NCBI GenBank assembly: GCA_024711125.1
Contig: JANJTM010000025.1
Coordinates: 295,376-359,375 of the forward strand
Reading direction: 5' to 3'
Length of the DNA: 64,000 bases
Origin: Rhodothermales bacterium
GTDB taxonomy: Bacteria > Bacteroidota > Rhodothermia > Rhodothermales > UBA10348
Notes under the pieces: model-generated
Database searches by the model: none
What the model was told of the DNA's origin: nothing
Seen by the model: only the letters and a program-made list of their open reading frames with translations
Shown: positions 41,969 through 49,989 of the stretch, one piece after another
Position numbering within the stretch: the stretch's first letter is position 1
How the letters are laid out: every line of letters starts with the position of its first letter
Made by a program: the position numbers and the translations under genes

Positions 41969-42040
41969 AGCGGGTGATGAGACTTGAACTCACGACCCTC
42001 ACGTTGGCAACGTGATGCTCTACCACTGAGCTACACCCGC
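41969..42040 (-). tRNA. tRNA-Gly (anticodon GCC)
   Basis: The 72-nt cloverleaf has acceptor GCGGGTG/CACCCGC, D arm GCTCAGTGGTAGAGC, anticodon loop TTGCCAA with GCC, T arm GTGAGTTCAAGTCTCAT and discriminator T. CCA is not encoded. It has a TTG-N21-TATCATTC promoter upstream (42054-42085). Confidence 0.97.
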
Positions 42041-42053
42041 GCTCTCGAGACTC

Positions 42054-42085
42054 GAATGATAGCAACTCGCGCGCGGCCAAGTCAA
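42054..42085 (-). promoter_or_regulatory. promoter of tRNA-Gly (TTG-N21-TATCATTC)
   Basis: On the minus strand TTG (42085-42083), 21 bp, then TATCATTC (42061-42054), 13 bp before the tRNA 5' end. The spacing equals that of the tRNA-Phe and tRNA-Asp promoters. Confidence 0.72.
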
Positions 42086-42112
42086 GACCGCTAGACCGGC
42101 TTCAATAACTCG

Positions 42113-43171
42113 TCAAGGTTGGTTCCGGGCCCGGATCCTGCCCTGGTGAACGAGGAGTTCGGCGTTCAGGATCGCACCCCCGGCAGCGCCGCGCACGGTA
42201 TTGTGCACGAGCGCCACGAGCCGGACGTCCAGGACCGGACACGCGCGTACGCGACCCACCGATACCGTCATGCCGCCCCCCGCGTCCACGTGCCGACGGG
42301 GCTGGGGGTAGCGATCGTCCTCGGTCACGTCGAGAAAACGTTCGGGCGCGCTCGGCAGGCCGAGGTCGTGGAGCGGTGATCGGAAAGCCCGCAGCGCCGC
42401 GAGTACCTCGGCAACCGTTGCGCGTCGCCCGAGTCCGATCGACGCGCTGGCGAGGTGCCCGTCGAGTACCGGCACGCGGTTGCACTGGGCACTCACCCTC
42501 GCGTCGAGCGGGGTGACGACCTCGCCGTCGAACCGGCCCAGGATCTTCAGCGGTTCGGTCTCGACCTTGGCCTCCTCCCCTCCGATGAACGGAATCACGT
42601 TGCCGAGGATGTCGAGGCTCGGAACACCCGGGTAACCCGCGCCCGACACGGCCTGCATCGTGGTGACCTGCACCGTTTCCACGCCGAACGCGTCGACCAG
42701 CGGCTTCAGCGCGCAGACCAGTCCGACGGTGGCGCAGTTCGGATTGGTGACGATCATGCCCCCCGGCGGGAATCCCTGGCGATCGATGAGCCCGGCATGG
42801 TCGGGATTCACCTCCGGGATGAGCAGCGGCACGTCGGGCTTCATGCGGTGGTTGCGGGCGTTCGACAACACGGCAACCCCCGCTTCCGCGTAGCCCGTCT
42901 CGATTGCTCCGGCGACGGAGGCATCCAGGCCCGAGAAGACGAGATCGACCGGAAGCGACTGCCCGGCTTCGACCACCTCGAGATCGGCGACGGAATCGGG
43001 GATCGCGCCGCCCGAAATCCACTGCACGGCGTCACGGTACCGTCGGCCGGCCGACCGGGCCGAGGCGGCCACCGCCGTCACATCGAACCACGGATGCCGC
43101 TCGAGAAGACGTACGAACTGCTGTCCGACGGCGCCCGTGGCACCGAGGATTCCGACCCGTAAACGCTGCAT
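42113..43171 (-). CDS. asd: aspartate-semialdehyde dehydrogenase (archaeal/fungal-type)
   Basis: The 352-residue protein has the [15 protein letters not shown] loop and the active-site Cys146 in [12 protein letters not shown], with [19 protein letters not shown] and [16 protein letters not shown] typical of the long archaeal/fungal-type Asd. It reduces aspartyl phosphate to the semialdehyde for lysine, threonine, methionine and diaminopimelate. ATG 43171 places the Rossmann strand at the N-terminus; an extended frame upstream is not conserved-looking. It is divergent from folD over a 146-bp gap containing a possible TATTTTGG box (43253-43260) on the folD side. Confidence 0.92.
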   Translation of the reverse strand: MQRLRVGILGATGAVGQQFVRLLERHPWFDVTAVAASARSAGRRYRDAVQWISGGAIPDSVADLEVVEAGQSLPVDLVFSGLDASVAGAIETGYAEAGVAVLSNARNHRMKPDVPLLIPEVNPDHAGLIDRQGFPPGGMIVTNPNCATVGLVCALKPLVDAFGVETVQVTTMQAVSGAGYPGVPSLDILGNVIPFIGGEEAKVETEPLKILGRFDGEVVTPLDARVSAQCNRVPVLDGHLASASIGLGRRATVAEVLAALRAFRSPLHDLGLPSAPERFLDVTEDDRYPQPRRHVDAGGGMTVSVGRVRACPVLDVRLVALVHNTVRGAAGGAILNAELLVHQGRIRARNQP

Positions 43172-43317
43172 GGGAGATGGGACGTCGGGGAGAATGGCGT
43201 GAAGCCGCGCCGAATGCGGCGGGAACGGCGAAACGGACCGGATTCCCGATCCTATTTTGGGAGCACGACGCACACGCGTCGATCCGCGCAGAACGAACAG
43301 ATCCGGTCGAGGTCCCC

Positions 43318-44193
43318 GTGGCAACGCTCATTGACGGCAAAATCATCTCCGCGGCCGTTCGGGCCGAAGTCGCCGCGTCGGTCGCCCGGCTGAAGGCCTC
43401 CGGACGCCGGACCCCGGTCCTGCGCGTGGTCCTCGTCGGTGACGATCCGGCGTCGGCCTCGTACGTGCGCGGCAAGAACAGGGCCTGCCACGAGGTCGGC
43501 ATGGACGGCGAAACCCTCGCGTTCGACGCGGGCCTGTCCGAGGCCGACCTGCTCGCCCTCATCGCCCGGCTGAACGCGGATCCCGGGGTCGACGGCATCC
43601 TCGTCCAGCTGCCGCTGCCGGCCCACATCGACGAGAAGAAGATCCTCCGCGCGATTTCGCCCGCGAAGGACGTGGACTGCTTCCACCCCGAGAACGTCGG
43701 GCACCTCGTGACCGGGGAGGCCGGATTCCGCCCGGCGACTCCCGCGGGCATCATGGAACTGCTGTCGCGGTCGGGCATCCCCACCCGGGGCGCCCGCGCG
43801 GTGGTCCTCGGCCGGTCGAACATCGTCGGCAAGCCCATGGCCAACCTCCTGGTGCAGAAGGGCGTCGACGCCACCGTCACGGTCTGCCACTCCCGGACCC
43901 GCGACCTGCCTTCCGTCACGCGGGAGGCCGACATCCTCATCGCGGCGATCGGCGTCGCCCACTTCGTCACGGCCGACATGGTGAAGCCGGGCGCGACCGT
44001 CATCGACGTCGGGATCAACCGGCTCGACGACCCGTCCCACGAGCGCGGTTACCGCCTCGTCGGGGACGTGGACTTCGCGGCCGTCGAGCCGATCGCCGGG
44101 GCCATCACCCCGGTTCCGGGCGGTGTGGGACCGATGACGATCGCCATGCTGCTCAAGAACACCCTGTACGCCTGCACCGGATCCTTCGACTGA
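43318..44193 (+). CDS. folD: bifunctional methylene-THF dehydrogenase / methenyl-THF cyclohydrolase
   Basis: The 291-residue protein has the FolD signatures: [20 protein letters not shown] with Lys53, [45 protein letters not shown] and [15 protein letters not shown]. It interconverts methylene- and formyl-THF for purine and methionine synthesis. The start is GTG at 43318 (MATLIDGK); GAGGT lies five bases before. Divergent from asd; the pullulanase-like gene follows after 13 bp. Confidence 0.94.
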   Translation: MATLIDGKIISAAVRAEVAASVARLKASGRRTPVLRVVLVGDDPASASYVRGKNRACHEVGMDGETLAFDAGLSEADLLALIARLNADPGVDGILVQLPLPAHIDEKKILRAISPAKDVDCFHPENVGHLVTGEAGFRPATPAGIMELLSRSGIPTRGARAVVLGRSNIVGKPMANLLVQKGVDATVTVCHSRTRDLPSVTREADILIAAIGVAHFVTADMVKPGATVIDVGINRLDDPSHERGYRLVGDVDFAAVEPIAGAITPVPGGVGPMTIAMLLKNTLYACTGSFD

Positions 44194-44206
44194 GAGCCCC
44201 GACGCC

Positions 44207-46552
44207 ATGCGCACCCTCGTCGCCGCCTTGCTCCTGTTCCTTCTCGGAAGTCCCTCCCCCGTCCGGGCGCAGCCGTCGCTCCGCGCCGAGATCCGGGGAC
44301 CGAAGGCCATCTGGGCCGACGTGCGTGGCACCGGCCGGCCGCTCGACGTGGCCGCCTGGCGGCTCACCGACGGGCACGGCCGCGTGGTGCCGATCGAGGC
44401 GGTCCTGCCCAACACGGGGTCACAGACCCTGGTCGTGCCGGCCGAGTCCATCGACCCGACCCGGGTCTACTACGTCGCGCTTCCGGAGGCCGGCCTGTCC
44501 GCGCTGGCGCGCCGCGACCCCTGGTTCCGCACGCTCTACTCGGGAAAGCCGCTGGGCGCGACCGTGACCGCGGACCGTTCGTCGACCTCCTTCCGCCTGT
44601 TCGCGCCGAGGGCGCACCGGGTGCGGCTCTTCATCTACTTCGCCGCCGACGATCCGCCCGAGAAGGCGGCGCGTGTCCTCGAGATGACCCGGGACGCCGA
44701 CGGGGTCTGGGAAGCCGATGAGCCCGGGGATCTGCACGGGCTCTATTACGACTTCACCGTACACGGTCCGGACGACCCCGGAGACCGGTTCCACGATGCG
44801 CTCCCCGTGCACGTCTCGGATCCGTACGCCCGCGTCAGCCTGGATTCGTACGGGAAGTCGCGGGTCTGGCGACGCGACGTGCCGCCCCGTCCCGTGCGCG
44901 GCGGGCGCCCGCGCATGGAGGACGTCGTGTCGTACGAAGTGCACGTGCAAGACTTCACCGATCTCCTTCCGGTCCGGTTCGACGCCACCGGGACCTTCGA
45001 GGCGATGGCCACGCCCGGCCTGGTCAACAAGCGGGGGCAGAAGATCGGCTTCGATTACCTCGTCGATCTCGGCATCAACGTCGTGCACCTGCTTCCCGTG
45101 CCGGAATTCCTGCACTACCCGGACGCCGAGTGGCGCGCGGACCTGGAGGGGGATCCGTACGCGATCGAGATGGGCATCGACCGCGAGAACTACGACTGGG
45201 GATACCGCACGACGCACGCGTTCGCACTCGAATCGAGGTTCCGGACGCGGGACACGGAGCCCGGGGCCGAGCGCGCCCAGTTCAAGGCCATGGTCGAGGC
45301 CTTCCACGACCGCGGCATCTCGGTCATCATCGACCTCGTTCCGAACCACACGGGCGAAAACATGGACGCCCGGGACCTCACGTTCACCTTCAACGGGATC
45401 GACCGCGACTACTACTACCGGACCGACGACAGCCTGCGGCACATCGGCCCGTTCGGAAACGAGGTCAAGACGGAGGACCGGCCCATGGTGCAGCGCTGGC
45501 TTCTCGACCAGATGCGCGCGCTCGTGGACGAGATGGGCGTGGACGGCTTCCGGATCGACCTGGCCGGCCAGATCGACGAACAGACGCTCCGGCGGGTGAA
45601 GGCCGAGCTTCCGCCCGACCTGATCATCTACGGCGAGCCCTGGATCGCCATTTCGGATCCCGTGGTGGCGGCCAACCCCGACTGGTCCTGGTACAAGGCC
45701 GACGCGCCCATCACGTACTTCCAGGACGACACTCGGAATGCCATCCAGGGCAGCCCCTTCGACGTCAAGGACGTGGGTTTCGCGGGCGGACGCACCGAGC
45801 TGCGCGAGCGGGTCATGCTCGCGGTCACCAACGGTTTCGAGGAGGAGATCGATCCGAACAGGGGTATCGGGTACATCGACATCCACGACAACTGGACCCT
45901 GGCCGACCGGTACGCGCTCGTCGAGCACGACGGGCGGAAGGGCGTCGACGACGCCGTGTACCGCATCGCTTCGGGCCTGCTGCTGACCACGCTCGGGCCG
46001 GTGGTGCTGCACGGAGGGTCGGAGATCCTCCGGAGCAAGGGCATCGCCCCGGATTCGAAGTTCGTCCGCCAGGTGGCGGGCGGCCCGATCTGGTTCAAGG
46101 GACGCGAGGACACGTACAACGTGCGCACGCCCAACCACTTCCTCTGGGAGAGCGTGGGCGCCACGGCCGTGGACGGGCCCAACGACGTGGCGGCCATGCA
46201 CGCCTGGTGGAAGGGGCTCATCCACCTGCGCCGCTCATCCGAGGGGGCTCCCCTGCGCATCGGAACGCGTCCGCCCGAGGGCCACGTGCGCTTCTTCCTT
46301 CCCGACGATCCGTCCGGCCTGGCCTATCTCGTGGGCGGCACGTTCCTGGTCGCCGTGAACGTGGGCAGCGAGCCGATCACGATCGGGGGCCTGGACCTCG
46401 GCAAGGGCCCCTTCACGATGGTCGCCGACGGGCGGCGCGTGGATCCCAGGGGCGGCTTCGACGAGCCGGACGCGAACCTCGAAGCGGGCCGAGGGTCGGT
46501 GACGATCCCGGCGCGCACGCTGAAGATCTGGGTCGCCGACGGGACGCGCTGA
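44207..46552 (+). CDS. secreted GH13 pullulanase-like glycoside hydrolase
   Basis: The 781-residue protein has a signal peptide (about 1-21), N-terminal beta domains including a CBM48-like part (about 115-215), and a GH13 barrel: YDWGYRTTH (329-337), VIIDLVPNHTG, GFRIDLAG with nucleophile Asp451, YGEPW with acid/base Glu477 and YIDIHDNWTL with Asp561. The YDWGY motif replaces YNWGY of type I pullulanases and puts it in the GH13 pullulanase-like subgroup, acting on alpha-1,6 branches of alpha-glucans. Lies 13 bp after folD and converges with the OsmC gene. Exact specificity is inference. Confidence 0.87.
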   Translation: MRTLVAALLLFLLGSPSPVRAQPSLRAEIRGPKAIWADVRGTGRPLDVAAWRLTDGHGRVVPIEAVLPNTGSQTLVVPAESIDPTRVYYVALPEAGLSALARRDPWFRTLYSGKPLGATVTADRSSTSFRLFAPRAHRVRLFIYFAADDPPEKAARVLEMTRDADGVWEADEPGDLHGLYYDFTVHGPDDPGDRFHDALPVHVSDPYARVSLDSYGKSRVWRRDVPPRPVRGGRPRMEDVVSYEVHVQDFTDLLPVRFDATGTFEAMATPGLVNKRGQKIGFDYLVDLGINVVHLLPVPEFLHYPDAEWRADLEGDPYAIEMGIDRENYDWGYRTTHAFALESRFRTRDTEPGAERAQFKAMVEAFHDRGISVIIDLVPNHTGENMDARDLTFTFNGIDRDYYYRTDDSLRHIGPFGNEVKTEDRPMVQRWLLDQMRALVDEMGVDGFRIDLAGQIDEQTLRRVKAELPPDLIIYGEPWIAISDPVVAANPDWSWYKADAPITYFQDDTRNAIQGSPFDVKDVGFAGGRTELRERVMLAVTNGFEEEIDPNRGIGYIDIHDNWTLADRYALVEHDGRKGVDDAVYRIASGLLLTTLGPVVLHGGSEILRSKGIAPDSKFVRQVAGGPIWFKGREDTYNVRTPNHFLWESVGATAVDGPNDVAAMHAWWKGLIHLRRSSEGAPLRIGTRPPEGHVRFFLPDDPSGLAYLVGGTFLVAVNVGSEPITIGGLDLGKGPFTMVADGRRVDPRGGFDEPDANLEAGRGSVTIPARTLKIWVADGTR

Positions 46553-46576
46553 GCCGCCTGCGCCCGTCGCCACACG

Positions 46577-47050
46577 TCAGCCGCGGTCCGGGCCCAGCAC
46601 GAGGTCGTCCAGGTCGTACGGGGTGCCGTTGACCGTGCACGACGCCGTGATGCGTGCCGCCTGCCGGAGCGTCGCGGCCGCGGAGCAGTACTTCTCCATC
46701 GAGAGCCGGATCGCCCGGTCCACCCGGTCGAGCTGTAGGTCGCCCTCGAGCACGAAGTGCAGGTGCATCGCCGTGAACGGGGACGGGTGCACGCCGTCCG
46801 GGCGATCCCCGTGGGCTTCGATCCGGAACGTGTCGATCCGCTGGCGGGACTTGCCGAGGATGGACACCACGTCCACGGCCGAGCAACCGGCGAGGCCCAT
46901 CAGCAGCAGCTGCATCGGCCCGGCACCCCGGCCCACGCCATCGGGCCGCGCGGTCGCGTCGTCGAGGAGAACCTCGAATCCCTGAGCGTTCCGCGCCGAG
47001 AAGAGCGTGGCGTCATCGGCCCGCTCGAGTGTGACGGTGGTCTTTCCCAT
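46577..47050 (-). CDS. OsmC-family protein
   Basis: The 157-residue protein has the two redox Cys of OsmC/Ohr: Cys56 in LLMGLAGCSAVDV and Cys122 in SMEKYCSAAATL, with GAGPMQLLLM and conserved ITASCTVNG. The family reduces organic hydroperoxides. Family members of this YhfA-like branch lack a clear role. The gene follows surE on the same strand by 15 bp (surE is upstream) and converges with the GH13 gene. Confidence 0.87.
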   Translation of the reverse strand: MGKTTVTLERADDATLFSARNAQGFEVLLDDATARPDGVGRGAGPMQLLLMGLAGCSAVDVVSILGKSRQRIDTFRIEAHGDRPDGVHPSPFTAMHLHFVLEGDLQLDRVDRAIRLSMEKYCSAAATLRQAARITASCTVNGTPYDLDDLVLGPDRG

Positions 47051-47065
47051 GGTCTCGAAGGGCGG

Positions 47066-47863
47066 TCACGGAGTGGGCTCCTCGTCCCAGGCCTGCGAGC
47101 CCAGGCGAGCGAGATGCTCGTGCGCCGTCATGTCGTGATGAACCGGGGTGATGGACACGTATCCGGCTTCGATGGCGTGCAGGTCGGTATTGTCCCCCTC
47201 GTCGAGGTTGACGAACCGGCCCGTCAGCCAGTAGTACGGCCGGTCGAGCGGATCACGCCGCTCATGGAAGGATTCTTCCCAGCGCGAGCGGGCCTGGCGC
47301 GTGACCCGCGCGCCGCGGATCCGGTCGTACGGAAGGTCCGGCACGTTCACGTTGAGCAGGATACCGTCCGGCAGTCCCGACGTCAGCACGTGCCCCGCGA
47401 TGCGGGCGGCCCATCGGCCCGCCGACTCGAAGTCGCCACCCCTCCACGAACAGAGCGAGAACGCGATCGCGTCGATACCGAGCATGGTGGCCTCGGTGGC
47501 CGCACTGACCGTTCCCGAGTAGATCACGTTCACGGCCGTATTCGGCCCCTGGTTGATGCCGGAAACCACGAGGTCGGGCTTGCGCGGCAGCAGCTTGTCG
47601 ATGGCCAGCTTCACGCAGTCGGCGGGCGTTCCCGATACCGCCCAGGCCGGAACCGAGCCCGACGGGGACCGGAACGGCCAAGGCTGCGCGCGCACGGGAT
47701 CCCGGACCGTGATCGCATGCCCAACCGCACTCTGCTCCCGGATCGGCGCGGCGACGAAAACGTCCCCTATGTCGTGCACGGCCGCCACGAGGGCCGCAAT
47801 GCCCGGCGCTTCGATCCCGTCGTCGTTGCAGACCAGGATCAGCGGCCTCGAATCTCGCTCCAT
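47066..47863 (-). CDS. surE: 5'/3'-nucleotidase SurE
   Basis: The 265-residue protein starts with [14 protein letters not shown] (metal-binding Asp14 and Asp15), then [48 protein letters not shown] and [14 protein letters not shown]. SurE dephosphorylates nucleoside monophosphates and is often linked to stress survival. ATG 47863; a longer upstream frame adds 92 non-conserved residues. panB ends five bases upstream on the same strand, so surE is co-transcribed with panB and the OsmC gene. Confidence 0.93.
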   Translation of the reverse strand: MERDSRPLILVCNDDGIEAPGIAALVAAVHDIGDVFVAAPIREQSAVGHAITVRDPVRAQPWPFRSPSGSVPAWAVSGTPADCVKLAIDKLLPRKPDLVVSGINQGPNTAVNVIYSGTVSAATEATMLGIDAIAFSLCSWRGGDFESAGRWAARIAGHVLTSGLPDGILLNVNVPDLPYDRIRGARVTRQARSRWEESFHERRDPLDRPYYWLTGRFVNLDEGDNTDLHAIEAGYVSITPVHHDMTAHEHLARLGSQAWDEEPTP

Positions 47864-47868
47864 TCCGC

Positions 47869-48705
47869 TCAGTAGCTCTCCTCGGGATTCGGGAATCTGC
47901 GGCCCCGTACGTCGCCGACGTAGGCCTGGACCGCTTCCTGGATGGTAGTGTCGAGGTTGGCGTAACGACGCACGAAACGGGGCGAAAAGTCGGTATTCAG
48001 ACCCAGCATATCGTGCGTCACGAGCACCTGCCCGTCGCAATGCGGCCCTGCCCCGATGCCGAGGGTCGGAATCTCCACCGATTCCGACACCTCCTTCGCC
48101 AGGGCCGCGGGGATCTTCTCGAGCACGATGCCGAAGCATCCGGCACGCTCGAGCAGCCTCGCGTCCAACCGGAGCTGGTCGGCCTCCTCTTCCTCCCGTG
48201 CGCGCACCTGGTACGTTCCGAAGCGGTAGATGCTCTGCGGAGTGAGACCGAGGTGGCCGAGCACCGGTATACCCGCCTCGATGATGCGCTCCACGGACGG
48301 CACGACCGCGGCGCCGCCCTCGAGCTTGATCGCGTGGGCCCCGGCTTCCTTCATCACGCGGATCGCCGACGCCAGCGCCTCCTTCGGGTTGCCCTGGTAC
48401 GACCCGAACGGGAGATCGACGACGACGAGCGCCCGGCTCACCCCGCGCACCACGCTGGAGGCGTGGTAGATCATCTGGTCGAGCGTGATCGGGAGCGTCG
48501 TCTCGTGGCCGGCCATCACGTTCGACGCCGAGTCGCCCACGAGCAGCACGTCGATGCCCGCCGCGTCGAGCAGGCGCGCCGAGGTGAAATCGTAGGCCGT
48601 GAGCATCGCGATCTTGATGCCCGAGACCTTCATTTCCTGAAGCGTCTGCGTCGTGATACGGCGCAGGCCGGGAATGTCGTCGACGCTCTTGATTCGGGTA
48701 CTCAT
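47869..48705 (-). CDS. panB: 3-methyl-2-oxobutanoate hydroxymethyltransferase
   Basis: The 278-residue protein has the PanB motifs: [66 protein letters not shown] and LVTHDMLGL. It makes ketopantoate, first step to coenzyme A. ATG 48705 is the conserved start. It has its own promoter whose TTG sits in the U tract of the ompH terminator. The other pan genes are absent here. Confidence 0.94.
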   Translation of the reverse strand: MSTRIKSVDDIPGLRRITTQTLQEMKVSGIKIAMLTAYDFTSARLLDAAGIDVLLVGDSASNVMAGHETTLPITLDQMIYHASSVVRGVSRALVVVDLPFGSYQGNPKEALASAIRVMKEAGAHAIKLEGGAAVVPSVERIIEAGIPVLGHLGLTPQSIYRFGTYQVRAREEEEADQLRLDARLLERAGCFGIVLEKIPAALAKEVSESVEIPTLGIGAGPHCDGQVLVTHDMLGLNTDFSPRFVRRYANLDTTIQEAVQAYVGDVRGRRFPNPEESY

Positions 48706-48728
48706 GTCGGAATCCGGCAGGACCGCGC

Positions 48729-48758
48729 GAAGGATACGCCGGGAAGACGGCCGGACAA
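48729..48758 (-). promoter_or_regulatory. promoter of panB overlapping the ompH terminator
   Basis: On the minus strand TTG (48758-48756) lies in the T-rich tail of the terminator; 19 bp later TATCCTTC (48736-48729) ends 23 bp before the panB ATG. Confidence 0.55.
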
Positions 48759-48791
48759 AAGAAAAGGCGGGCACCCGTGCGGGCGCCCGCC
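48757..48791 (-). terminator. rho-independent terminator of the dxr-to-ompH operon
   Basis: On the minus strand GGCGGGCGCCCG pairs with CGGGTGCCCGCC around a small CA loop, followed by TTTTCTTTT. It starts about 20 bp after the ompH stop, so it ends the long outer-membrane operon before panB. Confidence 0.85.
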
Positions 48792-48812
48792 CCTCCAGCC
48801 GGGATCGGGGAG

Positions 48813-49352
48813 TTACTGGCCCTCGCCTTCGTCGATCTGGATACCCAGTCGGCGGGCGATGTCCAGGTTGATGTTGGCGATCTTCTGCTCGTTGACGAAC
48901 AGGAGCGCCGGCGACCGTATCACGATGTCGAGCCCCTGCTCCGCGGCGATCTGGTCGATGACCCCCTGGACCTTCTCGAGCAGCGGAGCCATGAGTTCCT
49001 GCTGGCGCTGGTTCATCTCCTGGTCCTTGCTGGCCGCGGCCTGCTGCAGTTCCGCCTGGAGATCGGCCAGTTCCTTCTCGCGCTCGGCACGCCGCTCGGG
49101 CGTCAGCAGGGCCTGCTGCTTCTGGTAGCGCTCGGCGCGGTCCTGCAAATCGTCGGCCATGGCCTGCAGCGCCTCCTGGTTGGTCCGGTACTCGGTGGCC
49201 AGCCGGTCCTGGACCCCCTTGTACTCGGGCATGTAGGTGATGATCACCTCCGGGTCGGCGTAACCGATCTTGAGGGTCTGCGCCGATGCCGCGGGCACGG
49301 CGACGAGTACGAGCAGCGCGGCAAACAGCCGGCTCCGATGGGTCATGGTCAT
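48813..49352 (-). CDS. OmpH/Skp-family periplasmic chaperone (second copy)
   Basis: The 179-residue protein has a signal peptide (about 1-25, ending ASA), then [22 protein letters not shown] and a long coiled coil ([36 protein letters not shown]), ending [18 protein letters not shown]. This is Skp architecture: a small barrel with alpha-helical tentacles that hold unfolded outer-membrane proteins. It is the last gene before the terminator and diverges from the preceding copy, with which it shares only moderate similarity. Two in-frame starts (MTM and MTH) are possible. Confidence 0.88.
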   Translation of the reverse strand: MTMTHRSRLFAALLVLVAVPAASAQTLKIGYADPEVIITYMPEYKGVQDRLATEYRTNQEALQAMADDLQDRAERYQKQQALLTPERRAEREKELADLQAELQQAAASKDQEMNQRQQELMAPLLEKVQGVIDQIAAEQGLDIVIRSPALLFVNEQKIANINLDIARRLGIQIDEGEGQ

Positions 49353-49394
49353 TGTCGTTTCGTTATGTGCTGGCCGCGCAAACGGCCGGTGGCC

Positions 49395-49943
49395 TCATCG
49401 GCCGGGTACCTGATCAACGTCTATGCCAAGCTCTTCGAGCACCTTGTCGCTGAGGTCGAACTGGGGGCGGGCATAGAGAAACAGGAAATCGCCGCTCTTG
49501 TCGAAGACGTAATCGAACCCTTCCGCGGTCGCGACCTCTTCGATGGCTTCCAGGATGCGCTCCTGGATCGGCCGCATTAATTGCTCCTGCTGCACGAAAA
49601 GATCCCCGTCCGGCCCGAAATACTTCGCCCGGAGCCGTTCCACCTCTTCTTCGGCCCTGAGGATCTCTTCGCGCCGCCGATTGCGCTCCTCGTTCGTGTA
49701 CAGCAGTTCGCGGGCCTGGTATTCCGCGAACAGGTCGTCGACCTCGCGCTTGCGATCGACCAGCTCCTTCTGCCACTCGTCGGCAAGCCGGTCGACTTCC
49801 TGCTGCACGCTGGCATATTCCGGCGTACGCGAAAGGATGTACTCCGAATCGATGTACGCGATCTTCTGCTGGGCCGCAGCCGGTGCCGCGCCGGCGAGAA
49901 GAAGGGCCGCGATCAGCAGGCCGGTGCGGTGGGGCGCTTTCAT
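49395..49943 (-). CDS. OmpH/Skp-family periplasmic chaperone (first copy)
   Basis: The 182-residue protein has a signal peptide (cleavage near AAAQ, residue 25), QKIAYIDSEYILSRTPEYAS, a Glu/Arg-rich coiled coil (EEILRAEEEVERLRAKYFGP) and FDYVFDKSGDFLFLYA at the end. It is 46 bp downstream of bamA and 42 bp upstream of the second copy, a pairing common in Bacteroidota. The tip sequences of the two coils differ, which may mean different clients. ATG 49943. Confidence 0.88.
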   Translation of the reverse strand: MKAPHRTGLLIAALLLAGAAPAAAQQKIAYIDSEYILSRTPEYASVQQEVDRLADEWQKELVDRKREVDDLFAEYQARELLYTNEERNRRREEILRAEEEVERLRAKYFGPDGDLFVQQEQLMRPIQERILEAIEEVATAEGFDYVFDKSGDFLFLYARPQFDLSDKVLEELGIDVDQVPGR

Positions 49944-49989
49944 CGGGGCTGGGGTCTTGTGTACAGAAAAGTGGACTCGGGCGACCGGA

